Below, in pieces: positions 26,271 through 34,663 of a DNA stretch of 64,000 bases. How positions within the stretch are numbered: position 1 is the stretch's first letter; every line of letters starts with the position of its first letter. Location: NCBI RefSeq assembly GCF_001562425.1, contig NZ_LOED01000002.1, positions 95,338-159,337 of the forward strand, read 5' to 3'. The notes under the pieces are model-generated. The model searched no databases. It had not been told where the DNA came from and saw only the letters and a list, made by a program, of their open reading frames with translations. Made by a program: the position numbers and the translations under genes. Source of the DNA: Fervidicola ferrireducens (GTDB lineage: Bacteria; Bacillota; Thermosediminibacteria; Thermosediminibacterales; Thermosediminibacteraceae).

Positions 26271-27446
26271 TTGGCCAAAGTAATTTTGACCCCTCACCGA
26301 AAAAAGCGAATAGAAAAGGGACATCCCTGGGTTTTCAAAACCGAGATAGAAAAAATCGAGGGAAATTACAGCCCCGGCGACCTAGTAGAAGTATACGACT
26401 TTAAAGGTAAATTTCTGGGCAGGGGCTACATAAATCCCCTGTCGCAAATAACTGTGAGAATTTTGACGAGGAACAAAGATGAGGAGATCGACAGAAATTT
26501 TTTCAAAAAAAGGATAGAGGACGCCTTCGAATACCGGCAAAAATTGGGATTTAACGGGAGTTTCAGGCTGGTTTACGGGGAAGCTGATTTCCTGCCGGCC
26601 CTCATAGTCGACAAATTCGAAGACGTATTCGTAATTCAAACACTGGCTCTGGGTATGGAGCGGTTCAAAGATGTCATCGTGGATATCCTCCGGAAAATGT
26701 TCCAACCCCGTGGAATTTACGAGAGAAACGACGTTCCCGTCCGTGAATTGGAGGGGCTGCCTCTCACGAAAGGTTGTCTGTATGGAAACGTCCCGGAAAA
26801 AATCCTCATAGAAGAAAACGGCCTAAAACTTTACGTCGACGTCATAAACGGCCAGAAAACCGGCTACTTTTTCGACCAAAAGGAGAACCGCCTCGCCATA
26901 GGGCCATTCGTAAAAGGCGCCGAAGTTTTGGAATGTTTCTGCTACACAGGTTCTTTTGCCTTATCTGCCGCCCGTTTCGGTGCTAAAAAAGTTATCGCCT
27001 TTGATTCATCCAGGGAAGCCGTAGAACTTGCCAGGGAAAACGCCGCCTTGAACGGCTTTGAAGGCATCATAGAATTTCACGAAGGGAACGCTTTTGACGT
27101 TTTGAGGCACTTTTACAAGAGCGGAAAAAAGTTCGATGTGGTCATACTGGACCCCCCTGCTTTTGCCAAAAATAAACAAGCCTTAGAAGGCGCAATAAGG
27201 GGCTATAAGGAAATAAATTTGAGAGGTCTAAAAATTTTAAAACCCGGAGGGTTTCTTATCACCTCGTCATGTTCCCACCATGTGGATGAAGACCTGTTCT
27301 GGGAAATAATAGAGTCAGCTGCCTGGGACGCACACGTCACTTTAAGGGTTATAGAAAGAAGAACCCAGGCAAAAGACCACCCGATTCTTGCCGCCTCGGA
27401 CGAAACGAGGTACCTGAAATTTTTCATTCTTCAGGTCATAAAGTGA
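26271..27446 (+). CDS. RlmI-like 23S rRNA (cytosine-C5) methyltransferase
   Basis: A 391-residue class I SAM methyltransferase. An N-terminal PUA domain (residues about 1-75, KGHPWVFKTEI) precedes an RlmI-like middle domain and the methyltransferase core. TGYFFDQKENR, the SAM loop ECFCYTGSFAL, the catalytic LDPPAFAK and SSCSHHVDEDLF are visible. RlmI in E. coli methylates C1962 of 23S rRNA. The TTG start follows GGGAGG. A strong terminator follows the stop directly, ending this plus-strand operon. Confidence 0.9.
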   Translation: MAKVILTPHRKKRIEKGHPWVFKTEIEKIEGNYSPGDLVEVYDFKGKFLGRGYINPLSQITVRILTRNKDEEIDRNFFKKRIEDAFEYRQKLGFNGSFRLVYGEADFLPALIVDKFEDVFVIQTLALGMERFKDVIVDILRKMFQPRGIYERNDVPVRELEGLPLTKGCLYGNVPEKILIEENGLKLYVDVINGQKTGYFFDQKENRLAIGPFVKGAEVLECFCYTGSFALSAARFGAKKVIAFDSSREAVELARENAALNGFEGIIEFHEGNAFDVLRHFYKSGKKFDVVILDPPAFAKNKQALEGAIRGYKEINLRGLKILKPGGFLITSSCSHHVDEDLFWEIIESAAWDAHVTLRVIERRTQAKDHPILAASDETRYLKFFILQVIK

Positions 27447-27475
27447 CCCCTGCCTTTTTAAGGCAGGGGTTTTAT
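27447..27475 (+). terminator. Terminator after the RlmI-like gene
   Basis: CCCCTGCC and GGCAGGGG arms with a TTTTTAA loop are followed by TTTTATTCT on the plus strand. The minus strand lacks a U-tract, so it does not serve mgtE. Confidence 0.82.
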
Positions 27476-27476
27476 T

Positions 27477-28820
27477 CTATAATTTCAAAATGAGGTTGGC
27501 TGTACTGAAATATACAAGAAGGCCTATAACATCGAGGAGCGTCGTTACGAAAGGCCCCGAAGTCACTGCAGGGTCGCGTCCGAGTCTATTCCACATCAAA
27601 GGTATGAAAGTGCCCAAAAAAGCCGCGATGGTGAGATTCAGAGCCATGGACAACCCGATTACCAGCCCCAAAGCGGGAGCACCCTGCCACAAATATGCTA
27701 TGGCAGCCACAATCGCACCGTTAACCAGTCCCAATATTGCCCCCACGCCACTTTCCCTCAGTACATTTTTCCATATTAAAAGAGGCTCGATTTGTCCTGT
27801 GGCAAGACCTCTTACCACTATTGCTGCCGATTGGGTGCCCACGTTACCACCCATATCCATCAAGAGCGGAATGAAAAACGACAATGCTACCACTGCCTGC
27901 AGTGTTTCTGAAAAATTTTTTATAACGTTTCCTGATACAATTTCCCCGAAAAGGGCGACCAATATCCATGGCAACCTCCTGCTGGCCCTAAAAAGTGGCG
28001 AACTTTTTTCCGGAGCTATTTCTTCCGATGCCCCCGCCATTTTGAGAATGTCCTCGGTAGCCTCTTCCTGGGCTGCATCCATAACATCATCGAAAGTTAC
28101 AATGCCTAAAAGAATGTTATTTTCATCCACCACCGGCAGGGCCAGAAACCCGTACTTCGCCATAAGTCTTATTACTTCTTCCTGGTCCTGAGTTGCAAAG
28201 ACCTTTTTTACATCGGTATACATTATTTCCGAAAGAGGCGTATCTGGTTCGGAAAGCACTAGGTCCCTAAGTGAGAGGACTCCCAGTAATTTGCCGCCGT
28301 CATCCACGACGTAGACGTAATATATCATTTCAGCATCCGGAGCGATTTCTGCCAATTTGTCCAAGGCTTCCTTTGCCTTCATATCTTTCGGAAAAGCTAT
28401 GAACTCGGTGGTCATTCTACCGCCGGCAGTGTTTTCATCGTATAAAAGCAGGGACCTTATCTCGTTTTGTTCCTGCTGGTGCATAATATGCAAGAATTTC
28501 TGGCGAGCGCTTTCGGGCAGCATCCCCAGATAATCGGCCACATCATCGGTCGACATCTCTTTCAGCAAAAGAGCAGCTTCTTCCGGTGCTATGTGAGTTA
28601 GAATGAAAGTTACTTTTTCGGGCTCTAGTTCTTCCAGTACATCCCTGGCGGTTCCGAATTCCAATTTTTTGAAAAGCTCGAGACATTCCCGGGGCTCGAG
28701 GTCGGAAAAAAGCTCGGCTATGTCGACGGGGTGGCTATCCTTTAAAAATTCCGCTGCTTTTATAAAATTACCTTCTTTTAAAAGCTGTTTGATTTCGTTC
28801 GAATTCAAGCCGGAGCCCAT
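27477..28820 (-). CDS. mgtE: MgtE-type magnesium transporter, second copy
   Basis: A 447-residue MgtE channel: an N-terminal helical superhelix domain (about 1-125), two CBS domains (about 130-255, TAGGRMTTEFIAFP, LPVVDENNILLGIV) and a C-terminal five-helix pore. The conserved pore signature GGNVGTQSAA and the TSGPFVTTLLDV segment are intact. Cytosolic Mg2+ binding to the N and CBS domains closes the pore in characterised MgtE. It starts 2 bp after the first mgtE copy, with an SD in the previous coding end (GGGAGG). The tandem arrangement is unusual. Confidence 0.93.
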   Translation of the reverse strand: MGSGLNSNEIKQLLKEGNFIKAAEFLKDSHPVDIAELFSDLEPRECLELFKKLEFGTARDVLEELEPEKVTFILTHIAPEEAALLLKEMSTDDVADYLGMLPESARQKFLHIMHQQEQNEIRSLLLYDENTAGGRMTTEFIAFPKDMKAKEALDKLAEIAPDAEMIYYVYVVDDGGKLLGVLSLRDLVLSEPDTPLSEIMYTDVKKVFATQDQEEVIRLMAKYGFLALPVVDENNILLGIVTFDDVMDAAQEEATEDILKMAGASEEIAPEKSSPLFRASRRLPWILVALFGEIVSGNVIKNFSETLQAVVALSFFIPLLMDMGGNVGTQSAAIVVRGLATGQIEPLLIWKNVLRESGVGAILGLVNGAIVAAIAYLWQGAPALGLVIGLSMALNLTIAAFLGTFIPLMWNRLGRDPAVTSGPFVTTLLDVIGLLVYFSTANLILKL

Positions 28821-28822
28821 CT

Positions 28823-30196
28823 TTAAAACCTCCCGAAACCCACTGTTTTTTGAATCCCCAGGAACGTCACCGTAAGGGCAAAATAAATCAGCAGTGCTGT
28901 CACGTCGATAATGGTGGTTATGAACGGCCCGGAAGCGACGGCGGGGTCAACTTTCATCTTATAGAAAATCAGGGGAATCAAAACACCGATGAATGCTGAA
29001 ATCACTATTGCAATGCTCATCGAAGCACCAACAACCAAGCTAAGGTGAAAATCCTTCTGCCATAAAGCAGCAACAGCAGCAATTATGGCGCCGCAAGAAA
29101 TACCAACGAACATCCCAGCGAAAGTTTCGCCGATTAAAAATCTCATCACGTTCTTTATGGAAATTTCCCCTGTGGCAAGCCCCCTTACGGATAATGCCAG
29201 GGACTGGGTGCCCACGTTGCCGGCTGTGGCCATGAGCACGGGAATGAAGAAGGCCACTGCCATCACGCTTTCCAGAACGGCTGAATATCCATCTATAACA
29301 ACCCCGGAGACCAGGTCTCCAAAAAGGCAAACCACCAGCCACGGAAGCCTCTTTTTTACAGCCCCCAATATATTGGTGGTAAGGAGTATATCGTCTTCCG
29401 GCGTTATTCCCGCCAGTTTATGGATGTCTTCCGTGGTTTCCTCTTCTAGCACTTCTAAAGCATCGTCCACCGTAACTATTCCCAGAATGCGATTTTCCGC
29501 GTCCACCACCGGTATTGCCAAAAGCGAATATTTGGAAATGAGCTTGGCCACCTTTTCCTGATCTTCATCCACTCTAACGGAAACCACTTTTTTATGCATT
29601 ATTTCAGCAATCCTTTTATTTCTCGGAGCGGCGATGAGTTCCCTTAGGGACAAAACTCCAAGAAGGTGTTTTTCTTTGTCCACAACGTAAAGGTAGTATA
29701 TGGTTTCAGCTTCTCTTCCAAACTTCCTTACATCTTCGATGGCCTCTTCCACGGTTATGTTGTCGTAAAGGTAAACATAGTCGGTGGTCATTATGCCGCC
29801 GGCAGAATCTTGAGCTAGTTTTATGAGGGATTTTAGCTCCTGTTGATGCTCCTGTGGCAATTTTGCCATCAATTTCTCAACTTTTTCATCGGGCAGTTTC
29901 TGGAGCAGGTCTATTATTTCGTCCACCGACATATTTTCTAAAATTTTTACGAGATGCATTTCGGGAATCGATTCAATGTAAGGAATTCTCTCTTCGGGCT
30001 CGAGCTCTTCGAGCACTTCGGTGGCTTTTTCCAGGTCGAGCAGTTCAAAAAAAACCTTTTTATTTTCGCCTTTTACTTCTTCCAAAATCTCCGCTATGTC
30101 TGCTGGATGCAATCTAGACAGTATCCTTTTTATCTCGTCGGTTTTTCTAGACAGGATTAACTGTTTTAAAAGAGCGACCTCCCTTTCATTTTTCAT
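28823..30196 (-). CDS. mgtE: MgtE-type magnesium transporter, first copy
   Basis: A 457-residue MgtE paralogue with the same domain order: helical N domain, CBS pair (IPVVDAENRILGIVTVDDA) and pore domain (GNVGTQSLALSVRG, ASGPFITTIIDVTAL). The two copies are clearly related but diverged throughout, so duplication is not recent. The ATG at 30196 has GGAGGG six bases upstream, part of which pairs in a leader hairpin. It follows its own promoter and an unusual structured leader (30203-30353), which probably controls both copies. Substrate could be Mg2+ or also Co2+/Ni2+. Confidence 0.93.
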   Translation of the reverse strand: MKNEREVALLKQLILSRKTDEIKRILSRLHPADIAEILEEVKGENKKVFFELLDLEKATEVLEELEPEERIPYIESIPEMHLVKILENMSVDEIIDLLQKLPDEKVEKLMAKLPQEHQQELKSLIKLAQDSAGGIMTTDYVYLYDNITVEEAIEDVRKFGREAETIYYLYVVDKEKHLLGVLSLRELIAAPRNKRIAEIMHKKVVSVRVDEDQEKVAKLISKYSLLAIPVVDAENRILGIVTVDDALEVLEEETTEDIHKLAGITPEDDILLTTNILGAVKKRLPWLVVCLFGDLVSGVVIDGYSAVLESVMAVAFFIPVLMATAGNVGTQSLALSVRGLATGEISIKNVMRFLIGETFAGMFVGISCGAIIAAVAALWQKDFHLSLVVGASMSIAIVISAFIGVLIPLIFYKMKVDPAVASGPFITTIIDVTALLIYFALTVTFLGIQKTVGFGRF

Positions 30197-30202
30197 CCAC
30201 TT

Positions 30203-30314
30203 CCCTCCCCGAAAAACTCGGGGCTACATCCTGCCGCCGGAGAGCGGCAAGAGGGCCCCGGCAAATTTTAAATTGTTTCGCTTATTACTAGGATCGGCGT
30301 CCACCTTGCCGCTC
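30203..30314 (-). promoter_or_regulatory. Structured mgtE leader with SD-occluding switch
   Basis: Two exclusive folds are visible on the minus strand. Fold A pairs GAGCGGCAAG (30314-30305) with CTTGCCGCTC (30251-30242), ten perfect base pairs. Fold B pairs CTTGCCGC (30251-30244) with GCGGCAGG (30237-30230), extended by GGGGC/GCCCC (30259-30255 with 30224-30220). In fold A the GCCCC stretch is free to join CCCCGA/TCGGGG (30223-30218 with 30212-30207), which covers the edge of the mgtE SD. It does not match the M-box consensus as I know it. Confidence 0.6.
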
Positions 30315-30320
30315 CCCCCT

Positions 30321-30353
30321 TTTAATAAAAAATTCCCTTCATAATGCGAAGGG
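30321..30353 (-). terminator. Early terminator/attenuator in the mgtE leader
   Basis: CCCTTC and GAAGGG arms are followed by AATTTTTTATT, only about 30-60 bases after the promoter. ATGCGA upstream (30376-30371) is complementary to TCGCAT spanning the arm and loop (30349-30344), a possible antiterminator. Confidence 0.65.
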
Positions 30354-30386
30354 TAAAAGTTCACACCGACTCGCATCCGCACTTAC

Positions 30387-30414
30387 ATTATATTCTACCG
30401 ATTTTATATGTCAA
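30387..30414 (-). promoter_or_regulatory. Sigma-A promoter of the mgtE leader
   Basis: TTGACA (30414-30409) and TATAAT (30392-30387) are 16 bp apart, a near-consensus pair. The leader is close to 190 bases long. Confidence 0.82.
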
Positions 30415-30420
30415 GAGCAA

Positions 30421-30451
30421 ACCAAAAGAGAGGTTGAAAAACAACCTCTCT
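30421..30451 (-). terminator. Terminator of the Gln-rich gene
   Basis: AGAGAGGTTG and CAACCTCTCT arms form a ten-pair hairpin followed by TTTGGTTTG on the minus strand. It begins 2 bp after the stop codon. Confidence 0.8.
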
Positions 30452-30453
30452 TT

Positions 30454-30936
30454 TTACTGGAGCTGCTGGCTGATTTGATGCTGCTGTTGCTGCAGCTGTT
30501 GCAATTGCTGTTGAAGCTGTCCTAACTGCTGCTGGCCCTGCTGCCCGAAGGTTTGATTTTGCTGACCGAAAAACTGCTGATTCAACTGCTGGAGCTGCCT
30601 ATTGAACTGGTCTAAAAGCTGGTTCATCTGGTAAAAGACCTGGTTTGCGTGAATGCTCTGCTGAGCCTGATTCAGGGCGTTTATCGCCTGCTGTATGGCC
30701 TGGCTAACCTGATTGTCGGTCTGTTGCTGCTGGGTCTGTGCCTGGTTCTTTAATTGATTGAGCAATTGTTGAAACTGGTTGGCCGTTTGTTGTCCGCTCA
30801 ACTGCTGTTGCTGCTGCTGTTGCTGCTGATATTGCTGAAGCTGGGATTGCCTTAGCCTCTCTGCCATCTCATTAGAAAATTCTACATCTTTTTTCCTTTC
30901 TTGAATCGTCGCTTCCAGGTCCTTTTTTTCAGTCAT
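30454..30936 (-). CDS. Polyglutamine-rich protein of unknown function
   Basis: A 160-residue protein with about 40% Gln (64 by my hand count). The charged N-terminus (MTEKKDLEATIQERKKD) is followed by a Q9 run at about 37-45 and further Gln-rich helices to the end. Codons mix CAG and CAA, so the tract is not a pure trinucleotide repeat. Residues about 79-111 hold a motif shared with the next gene (IQQxxxxLNxAQxxI, then NxVxxQ and LD). There is no signal peptide or membrane segment. GGGGG precedes the ATG. Composition suggests coiled-coil or amyloid-like assembly; a spore or surface structural role is only a guess. Confidence 0.8.
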   Translation of the reverse strand: MTEKKDLEATIQERKKDVEFSNEMAERLRQSQLQQYQQQQQQQQQLSGQQTANQFQQLLNQLKNQAQTQQQQTDNQVSQAIQQAINALNQAQQSIHANQVFYQMNQLLDQFNRQLQQLNQQFFGQQNQTFGQQGQQQLGQLQQQLQQLQQQQHQISQQLQ

Positions 30937-31009
30937 AATTATCCCCCTTTATTGTTTTTCTCTTTTTTAATATACCCGGGGGAATTTGATTTAAACAAAA
31001 AAAATATGG

Positions 31010-31588
31010 TTATTGCAGCATATTATCGAGCGAATTGCTGAACTGACTGAGGACCCGGTTTCTCAGTATGTTTTCCTGCGCAGCGTTTAACGTCGATAGA
31101 ACCTGCTGAATGGTCTGTTGAATCGACATCACGGGATTTACATTCGCCTCCGGATATGCACCAGAAGGTTGGTACAGGCCGTTTTTTAGTTGATTTTCTA
31201 TATTTTTTAAGTCAAGGATGAGTTTTTGGGCGGAGGAATTAAAGTTTTCCACCCGGCTTTCAAAGACGCCTGTAAATTGGTCCAAAGCGTTTTCTACTTC
31301 AGCAATTTTCTCCAGTATGTTTATTCTCTGCTGCCCCACCTGTTTTTGCAGCAACTTTGTGTTGGACCCGGCCAGCCACTTTGAAAGCAGGCTCTGGTTT
31401 TGTTCAAGGCCCGCTTCCAGGTCCTTCAGGCTGGTTTCGACGTAACTTTTTACCTGTTTCAAACTATCCTGGATATTTTTTAAATTTCTAACATCATTTG
31501 TCATATTCGATTTAATCTGGTTGCAAAGGGATTCCAGTTTCTGATTGCTTTCCGAAAAAGCTTCAGCCATTCCCTGGATTGAATTCAA
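31010..31588 (-). CDS. Coiled-coil protein sharing a motif with the Gln-rich protein
   Basis: A 192-residue, predominantly helical protein, not recognised. Heptad-like regions span about 13-70 and 80-135, followed by a Pro-containing linker (YQPSGAYPEANVNP) and a C-terminal motif (about 157-191) aligning with residues 79-111 of the neighbour. It has one Cys and no signal peptide or membrane span. The start is TTG at 31588, eight bases after AGGAGGT. That SD lies entirely in the 3' arm of the terminator-like hairpin 31597-31640, so translation or transcription from upstream is likely gated. Confidence 0.78.
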   Translation of the reverse strand: MNSIQGMAEAFSESNQKLESLCNQIKSNMTNDVRNLKNIQDSLKQVKSYVETSLKDLEAGLEQNQSLLSKWLAGSNTKLLQKQVGQQRINILEKIAEVENALDQFTGVFESRVENFNSSAQKLILDLKNIENQLKNGLYQPSGAYPEANVNPVMSIQQTIQQVLSTLNAAQENILRNRVLSQFSNSLDNMLQ

Positions 31589-31640
31589 AAAAATTCACCT
31601 CCTGCGCTCTATCAGTAAATATTTTTACCAGGCAGGAGGT
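31587..31640 (-). promoter_or_regulatory. Terminator-like hairpin that buries the SD of the coiled-coil gene
   Basis: ACCTCCTGC (31640-31632) pairs perfectly with GCAGGAGGT (31605-31597) over nine base pairs. The loop holds an inner GTAAA/TTTAC stem. A GAATTTTTTT tract follows and runs into the TTG start at 31588. It can end the murB-hyuA-HDAC transcript and, if read through, hide the SD. Confidence 0.72.
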
Positions 31641-31664
31641 CTTTTCTTCATCCATATTTTTCCA

Positions 31665-32978
31665 TTATTTTTTTACTTTAAATTCGTCGTTTACCCTATC
31701 CTGAAGGTATATGCCGGTGTAGTCACCAGGGTCCGCAACTTCGTAAATTTTTCGAGCTTCCTCAACACACCTTGGGCATGCTCCGGGAGGTATTACAATT
31801 GCGAGGATAAAATACCCGAGGTCGCATTTCGACTTTATCATAGTGTACCCCGAACACGACCTGCACACCTTTATGGTCTCTTCCTGATTTTCCATTATTC
31901 CTATGGTATCGTAATATATCCTTTTGTTCCTCCGGACAAAGTCCTTTCCATCGAACATCTTTCTTGCAATTTCTTCCTTGCGAAGCCACCGCCCGTATAT
32001 ATCGTTACACAGGCGCTTTATGTAATCGGAAATCCACCCCGGCTGTCTCATTTTATCCGGGTCATAGTCGGGTTCCTTCACATGCGAATAGTCAAGGCCG
32101 GCCAAAGCCAAAATTATGCCCAGGTTTACGTAAGGCAGCGCCCCTTCTATGGAATATCCTCCCTCTAAAACCGCTATATCGGGGTCTAAAAGTTCGGTCA
32201 GTTTAGCATAACCTTGCGCTGTAAAATTCATATTGGTTATGGGGTCTGTATAATGGTTGTCCTGACCGGCCGAATTGACTACGAGGTCGGGTTTGTATTC
32301 CTTTATTATCGGCATGACCAGGTTTTCAATAACATAAAGAAAACCTTCTTCACCGGTCTGTGGGGGAAGGGGTACATTTACCGTATATCCATAAGCGCCC
32401 GGTCCTCCCATTTCGTCCGGGAAACCGCTGCCCGGATAAAGCGTTCTGCCGTCCTGGTGAAGGGAAATAAAAAGGGTGTTCCTGTCGTTCCAGTATATAT
32501 CCTGGGTACCGTCGCCATGGTGGCAATCGGTGTCGACTATGGCCACTTTCTTCGGTCCAAAGGATTGCCTTATGTGCTCCAGCATTATCGCTTCGATGTT
32601 TATTATGCAAAACCCCCGGTCTCCGTACACCACCCTGTGGGCGTGATGTCCCGGCGGCCTGACCACGGCAAAAGCCTTATCTACCTTCCCTTCGAACAGC
32701 GCCCTTGCAGCCGCTATGGCCCCGCCCGCCGAAATCACGTGGGATTTGGTCACCACCGAATCCACATCTGGCACGCAAAAATGCACCCTCTTTATATCTT
32801 CCTCCTTTGCCAACACGGGATTAAAAAACTTGATGCCTTCGATATCCTCCACACCTTCCTCGCTGACCTGATCCAGGGTATAAAGCAACCTTTCTTCTCT
32901 TTCGGGATGGGTAGGGCTTATAGCCCAATCAAAAGCCGGGAAAAAAACCAATCCCAGCCTGTTTTTTGCCTTAAGCAT
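31665..32978 (-). CDS. Histone deacetylase/acetoin utilisation family deacylase
   Basis: A 437-residue zinc hydrolase of the HDAC superfamily. The catalytic His pair (RPPGHHAH), zinc ligands in DTDCHHGDGTQ and AGQDNHYTDP, and the EGGYS motif are all present, so it should be active on acetylated amines or lysines. After about residue 340 there is an unusual C-terminal extension with CRSCSGY and CPRC, a possible zinc-binding module. The ATG at 32978 follows GAGGGGG. It overlaps the end of the HyuA-like gene by a few bases, implying co-translation. Substrate unknown; polyamine or protein deacetylation are both possible. Confidence 0.88.
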   Translation of the reverse strand: MLKAKNRLGLVFFPAFDWAISPTHPEREERLLYTLDQVSEEGVEDIEGIKFFNPVLAKEEDIKRVHFCVPDVDSVVTKSHVISAGGAIAAARALFEGKVDKAFAVVRPPGHHAHRVVYGDRGFCIINIEAIMLEHIRQSFGPKKVAIVDTDCHHGDGTQDIYWNDRNTLFISLHQDGRTLYPGSGFPDEMGGPGAYGYTVNVPLPPQTGEEGFLYVIENLVMPIIKEYKPDLVVNSAGQDNHYTDPITNMNFTAQGYAKLTELLDPDIAVLEGGYSIEGALPYVNLGIILALAGLDYSHVKEPDYDPDKMRQPGWISDYIKRLCNDIYGRWLRKEEIARKMFDGKDFVRRNKRIYYDTIGIMENQEETIKVCRSCSGYTMIKSKCDLGYFILAIVIPPGACPRCVEEARKIYEVADPGDYTGIYLQDRVNDEFKVKK

Positions 32979-32989
32979 CCTCATCCCCC

Positions 32990-34651
32990 TCAATCCATTT
33001 CAAAACTGCTAACGCCGGGTTTTATCTGAGCTTTGACCCTTATGTTCCTGCCGACGGTGTAAAAGCCCCTCACCATGTTAAAGCACGATTCCTCAACTAT
33101 TTCCGCCTCCGCATCCTCGGAAAGCGACCCCAGCGCTGACGCCCTTTCCTTTATCAACTCCATCGCTTGCTTTCGGGCTTTCTCCAGATTGAAATCCCTG
33201 CCTATTTTTTCCCTTATTCCAAGTTCCGGCACCGTCAGGTAACCCTGTGCCGTATCGGCAATTAAGTTTATTTCGGCCGTTATCCTGCTCAAAGCGGCCC
33301 CGATGGCATTAGCCACTTCGAAGTTTTCGGGAACAACGCACGGAATTTTTAACTTTCGTTCCAGCATCAAAGACAGCGCCTTTGCGGGCCCGCCGATTAT
33401 GACGGCTCTCTTAGGAGTTATCTTTTCCCCGTATAAAAGCTCCCGAATGGTATAAACCGGCCTGCTATTCAAATCCTTAAGGAGTTCATACACCCGTTCC
33501 TTTATCAAATCTCCCATCCTGTCAAGAATTAAATGCGCTGTTTCCTCTGGCGATATCCCCATGACCTCCCCTAACTCTTTCATGGCAATATAGGCCTTTT
33601 CCTTTTTTCCGAGGTTTAAAAGCTCTAGTAATATCATCGCATCGGTGGGTGTAGGCATCGGCCCTCCTAAAGCTTTAGGCGGTCCTTCCCTTCGGGGGCC
33701 TATAACCAGTTTATCCCCTTCGAACCTCACGGCACTATCGCCGCCGATAGCAACCGAGTGAGAGTAAATAGCCCTCACAAGGGTGGGATAAGCTCCGATC
33801 TTAATCCCCCTGGGTTCGAGCAGAGGAATTCCTCCTGCAAAAAAAGAAATATCGGTCGTAGTCCCACCTATATCCAGAATTACCGCATCTTCGTGGTTAT
33901 CGGAAAGCACCCAGCATCCCATAACGCTGGCGGACGGCCCTGATAAAACGGTATACACCGGGAAAGACACTGCTTTTTTAAGGTTCATCGTTCCACCGTC
34001 AGCTTTGAGCACATTTACGGGGGCTCTTATCCCTCTTTCTTCAAAAGCTTTATCTATGGCCGAAGCGAAAAAACGAAAGCGTTCGTACACGGCCGCATTC
34101 AGATAAGTAGTGTAAACTCTTCTCGGAAAATTTAGTTTCCCGGAGAGGGCATGTCCCATCGTGACCGGACAGAAATCCCCTCCCAGCAATTCTTTCGCTT
34201 TTAGCTCGTGAACGGGGTTACGGACGGAAAACTTGGTCGCAATACCGACGCTTAAAATCCCCTTCTCTTTGAAGTGCACGGAAGCATCACGAACTATGTT
34301 CTCATTAAAAGGCTTCACTTCCTGACCGCGGTGGTCTATGTAACCGTCCAGAAAAACGTTTTCTTCGCCGCACGCCAAAAATGAAGCATCAAGCCCGGGG
34401 CCGCTTTCCAATATCATGCCTACGGGCGATGTCTTTCCCTCAAGCACTGCGTTGGTGCAAATGGTGGTGCTCAAATTAACCCTGTTTATCTTCCCGGGGT
34501 CGACATCCTCCGTCAGTTCATCAATTGCACTACAAATACCTTCAACTATGGAACCGGAAGAATAGGGCACTTTTGCCGTTCTGAGGACCTTTCCATTGCT
34601 TAAAAGCACAGCGTCAATATGAGTGCCGCCGACATCGAGGCCTATTATCAC
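32990..34651 (-). CDS. Hydantoinase/oxoprolinase A-like ATPase without a B partner
   Basis: A 553-residue ASKHA-fold protein of the HyuA family. LDVGGTHIDAVLL at the N-terminus and VILDIGGTTTDISFFAGG near residue 280 are the two phosphate-binding motifs. Family members open 5-oxoproline or hydantoin rings or carboxylate ketones with ATP, normally with a HyuB subunit. No hyuB lies here, and the protein is shorter than typical HyuA (about 680). The GTG at 34651 follows GGGGGGAA. It lies 12 bp after murB and is coupled to the HDAC-like gene, so the pair may act on one acylated or cyclised substrate (inference). Confidence 0.86.
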   Translation of the reverse strand: MIIGLDVGGTHIDAVLLSNGKVLRTAKVPYSSGSIVEGICSAIDELTEDVDPGKINRVNLSTTICTNAVLEGKTSPVGMILESGPGLDASFLACGEENVFLDGYIDHRGQEVKPFNENIVRDASVHFKEKGILSVGIATKFSVRNPVHELKAKELLGGDFCPVTMGHALSGKLNFPRRVYTTYLNAAVYERFRFFASAIDKAFEERGIRAPVNVLKADGGTMNLKKAVSFPVYTVLSGPSASVMGCWVLSDNHEDAVILDIGGTTTDISFFAGGIPLLEPRGIKIGAYPTLVRAIYSHSVAIGGDSAVRFEGDKLVIGPRREGPPKALGGPMPTPTDAMILLELLNLGKKEKAYIAMKELGEVMGISPEETAHLILDRMGDLIKERVYELLKDLNSRPVYTIRELLYGEKITPKRAVIIGGPAKALSLMLERKLKIPCVVPENFEVANAIGAALSRITAEINLIADTAQGYLTVPELGIREKIGRDFNLEKARKQAMELIKERASALGSLSEDAEAEIVEESCFNMVRGFYTVGRNIRVKAQIKPGVSSFEMD

Positions 34652-34663
34652 TTTTCTTCCCCC

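Noticed and set aside
30203..30353. M-box magnesium riboswitch
   Set aside because: I cannot find the conserved M-box segments; the element is also split by an early terminator. Left as unknown.
30460..30850. Possible CRISPR or trinucleotide repeat array
   Set aside because: Repeats are mixed CAG/CAA Gln codons in an open reading frame, without regular spacers.
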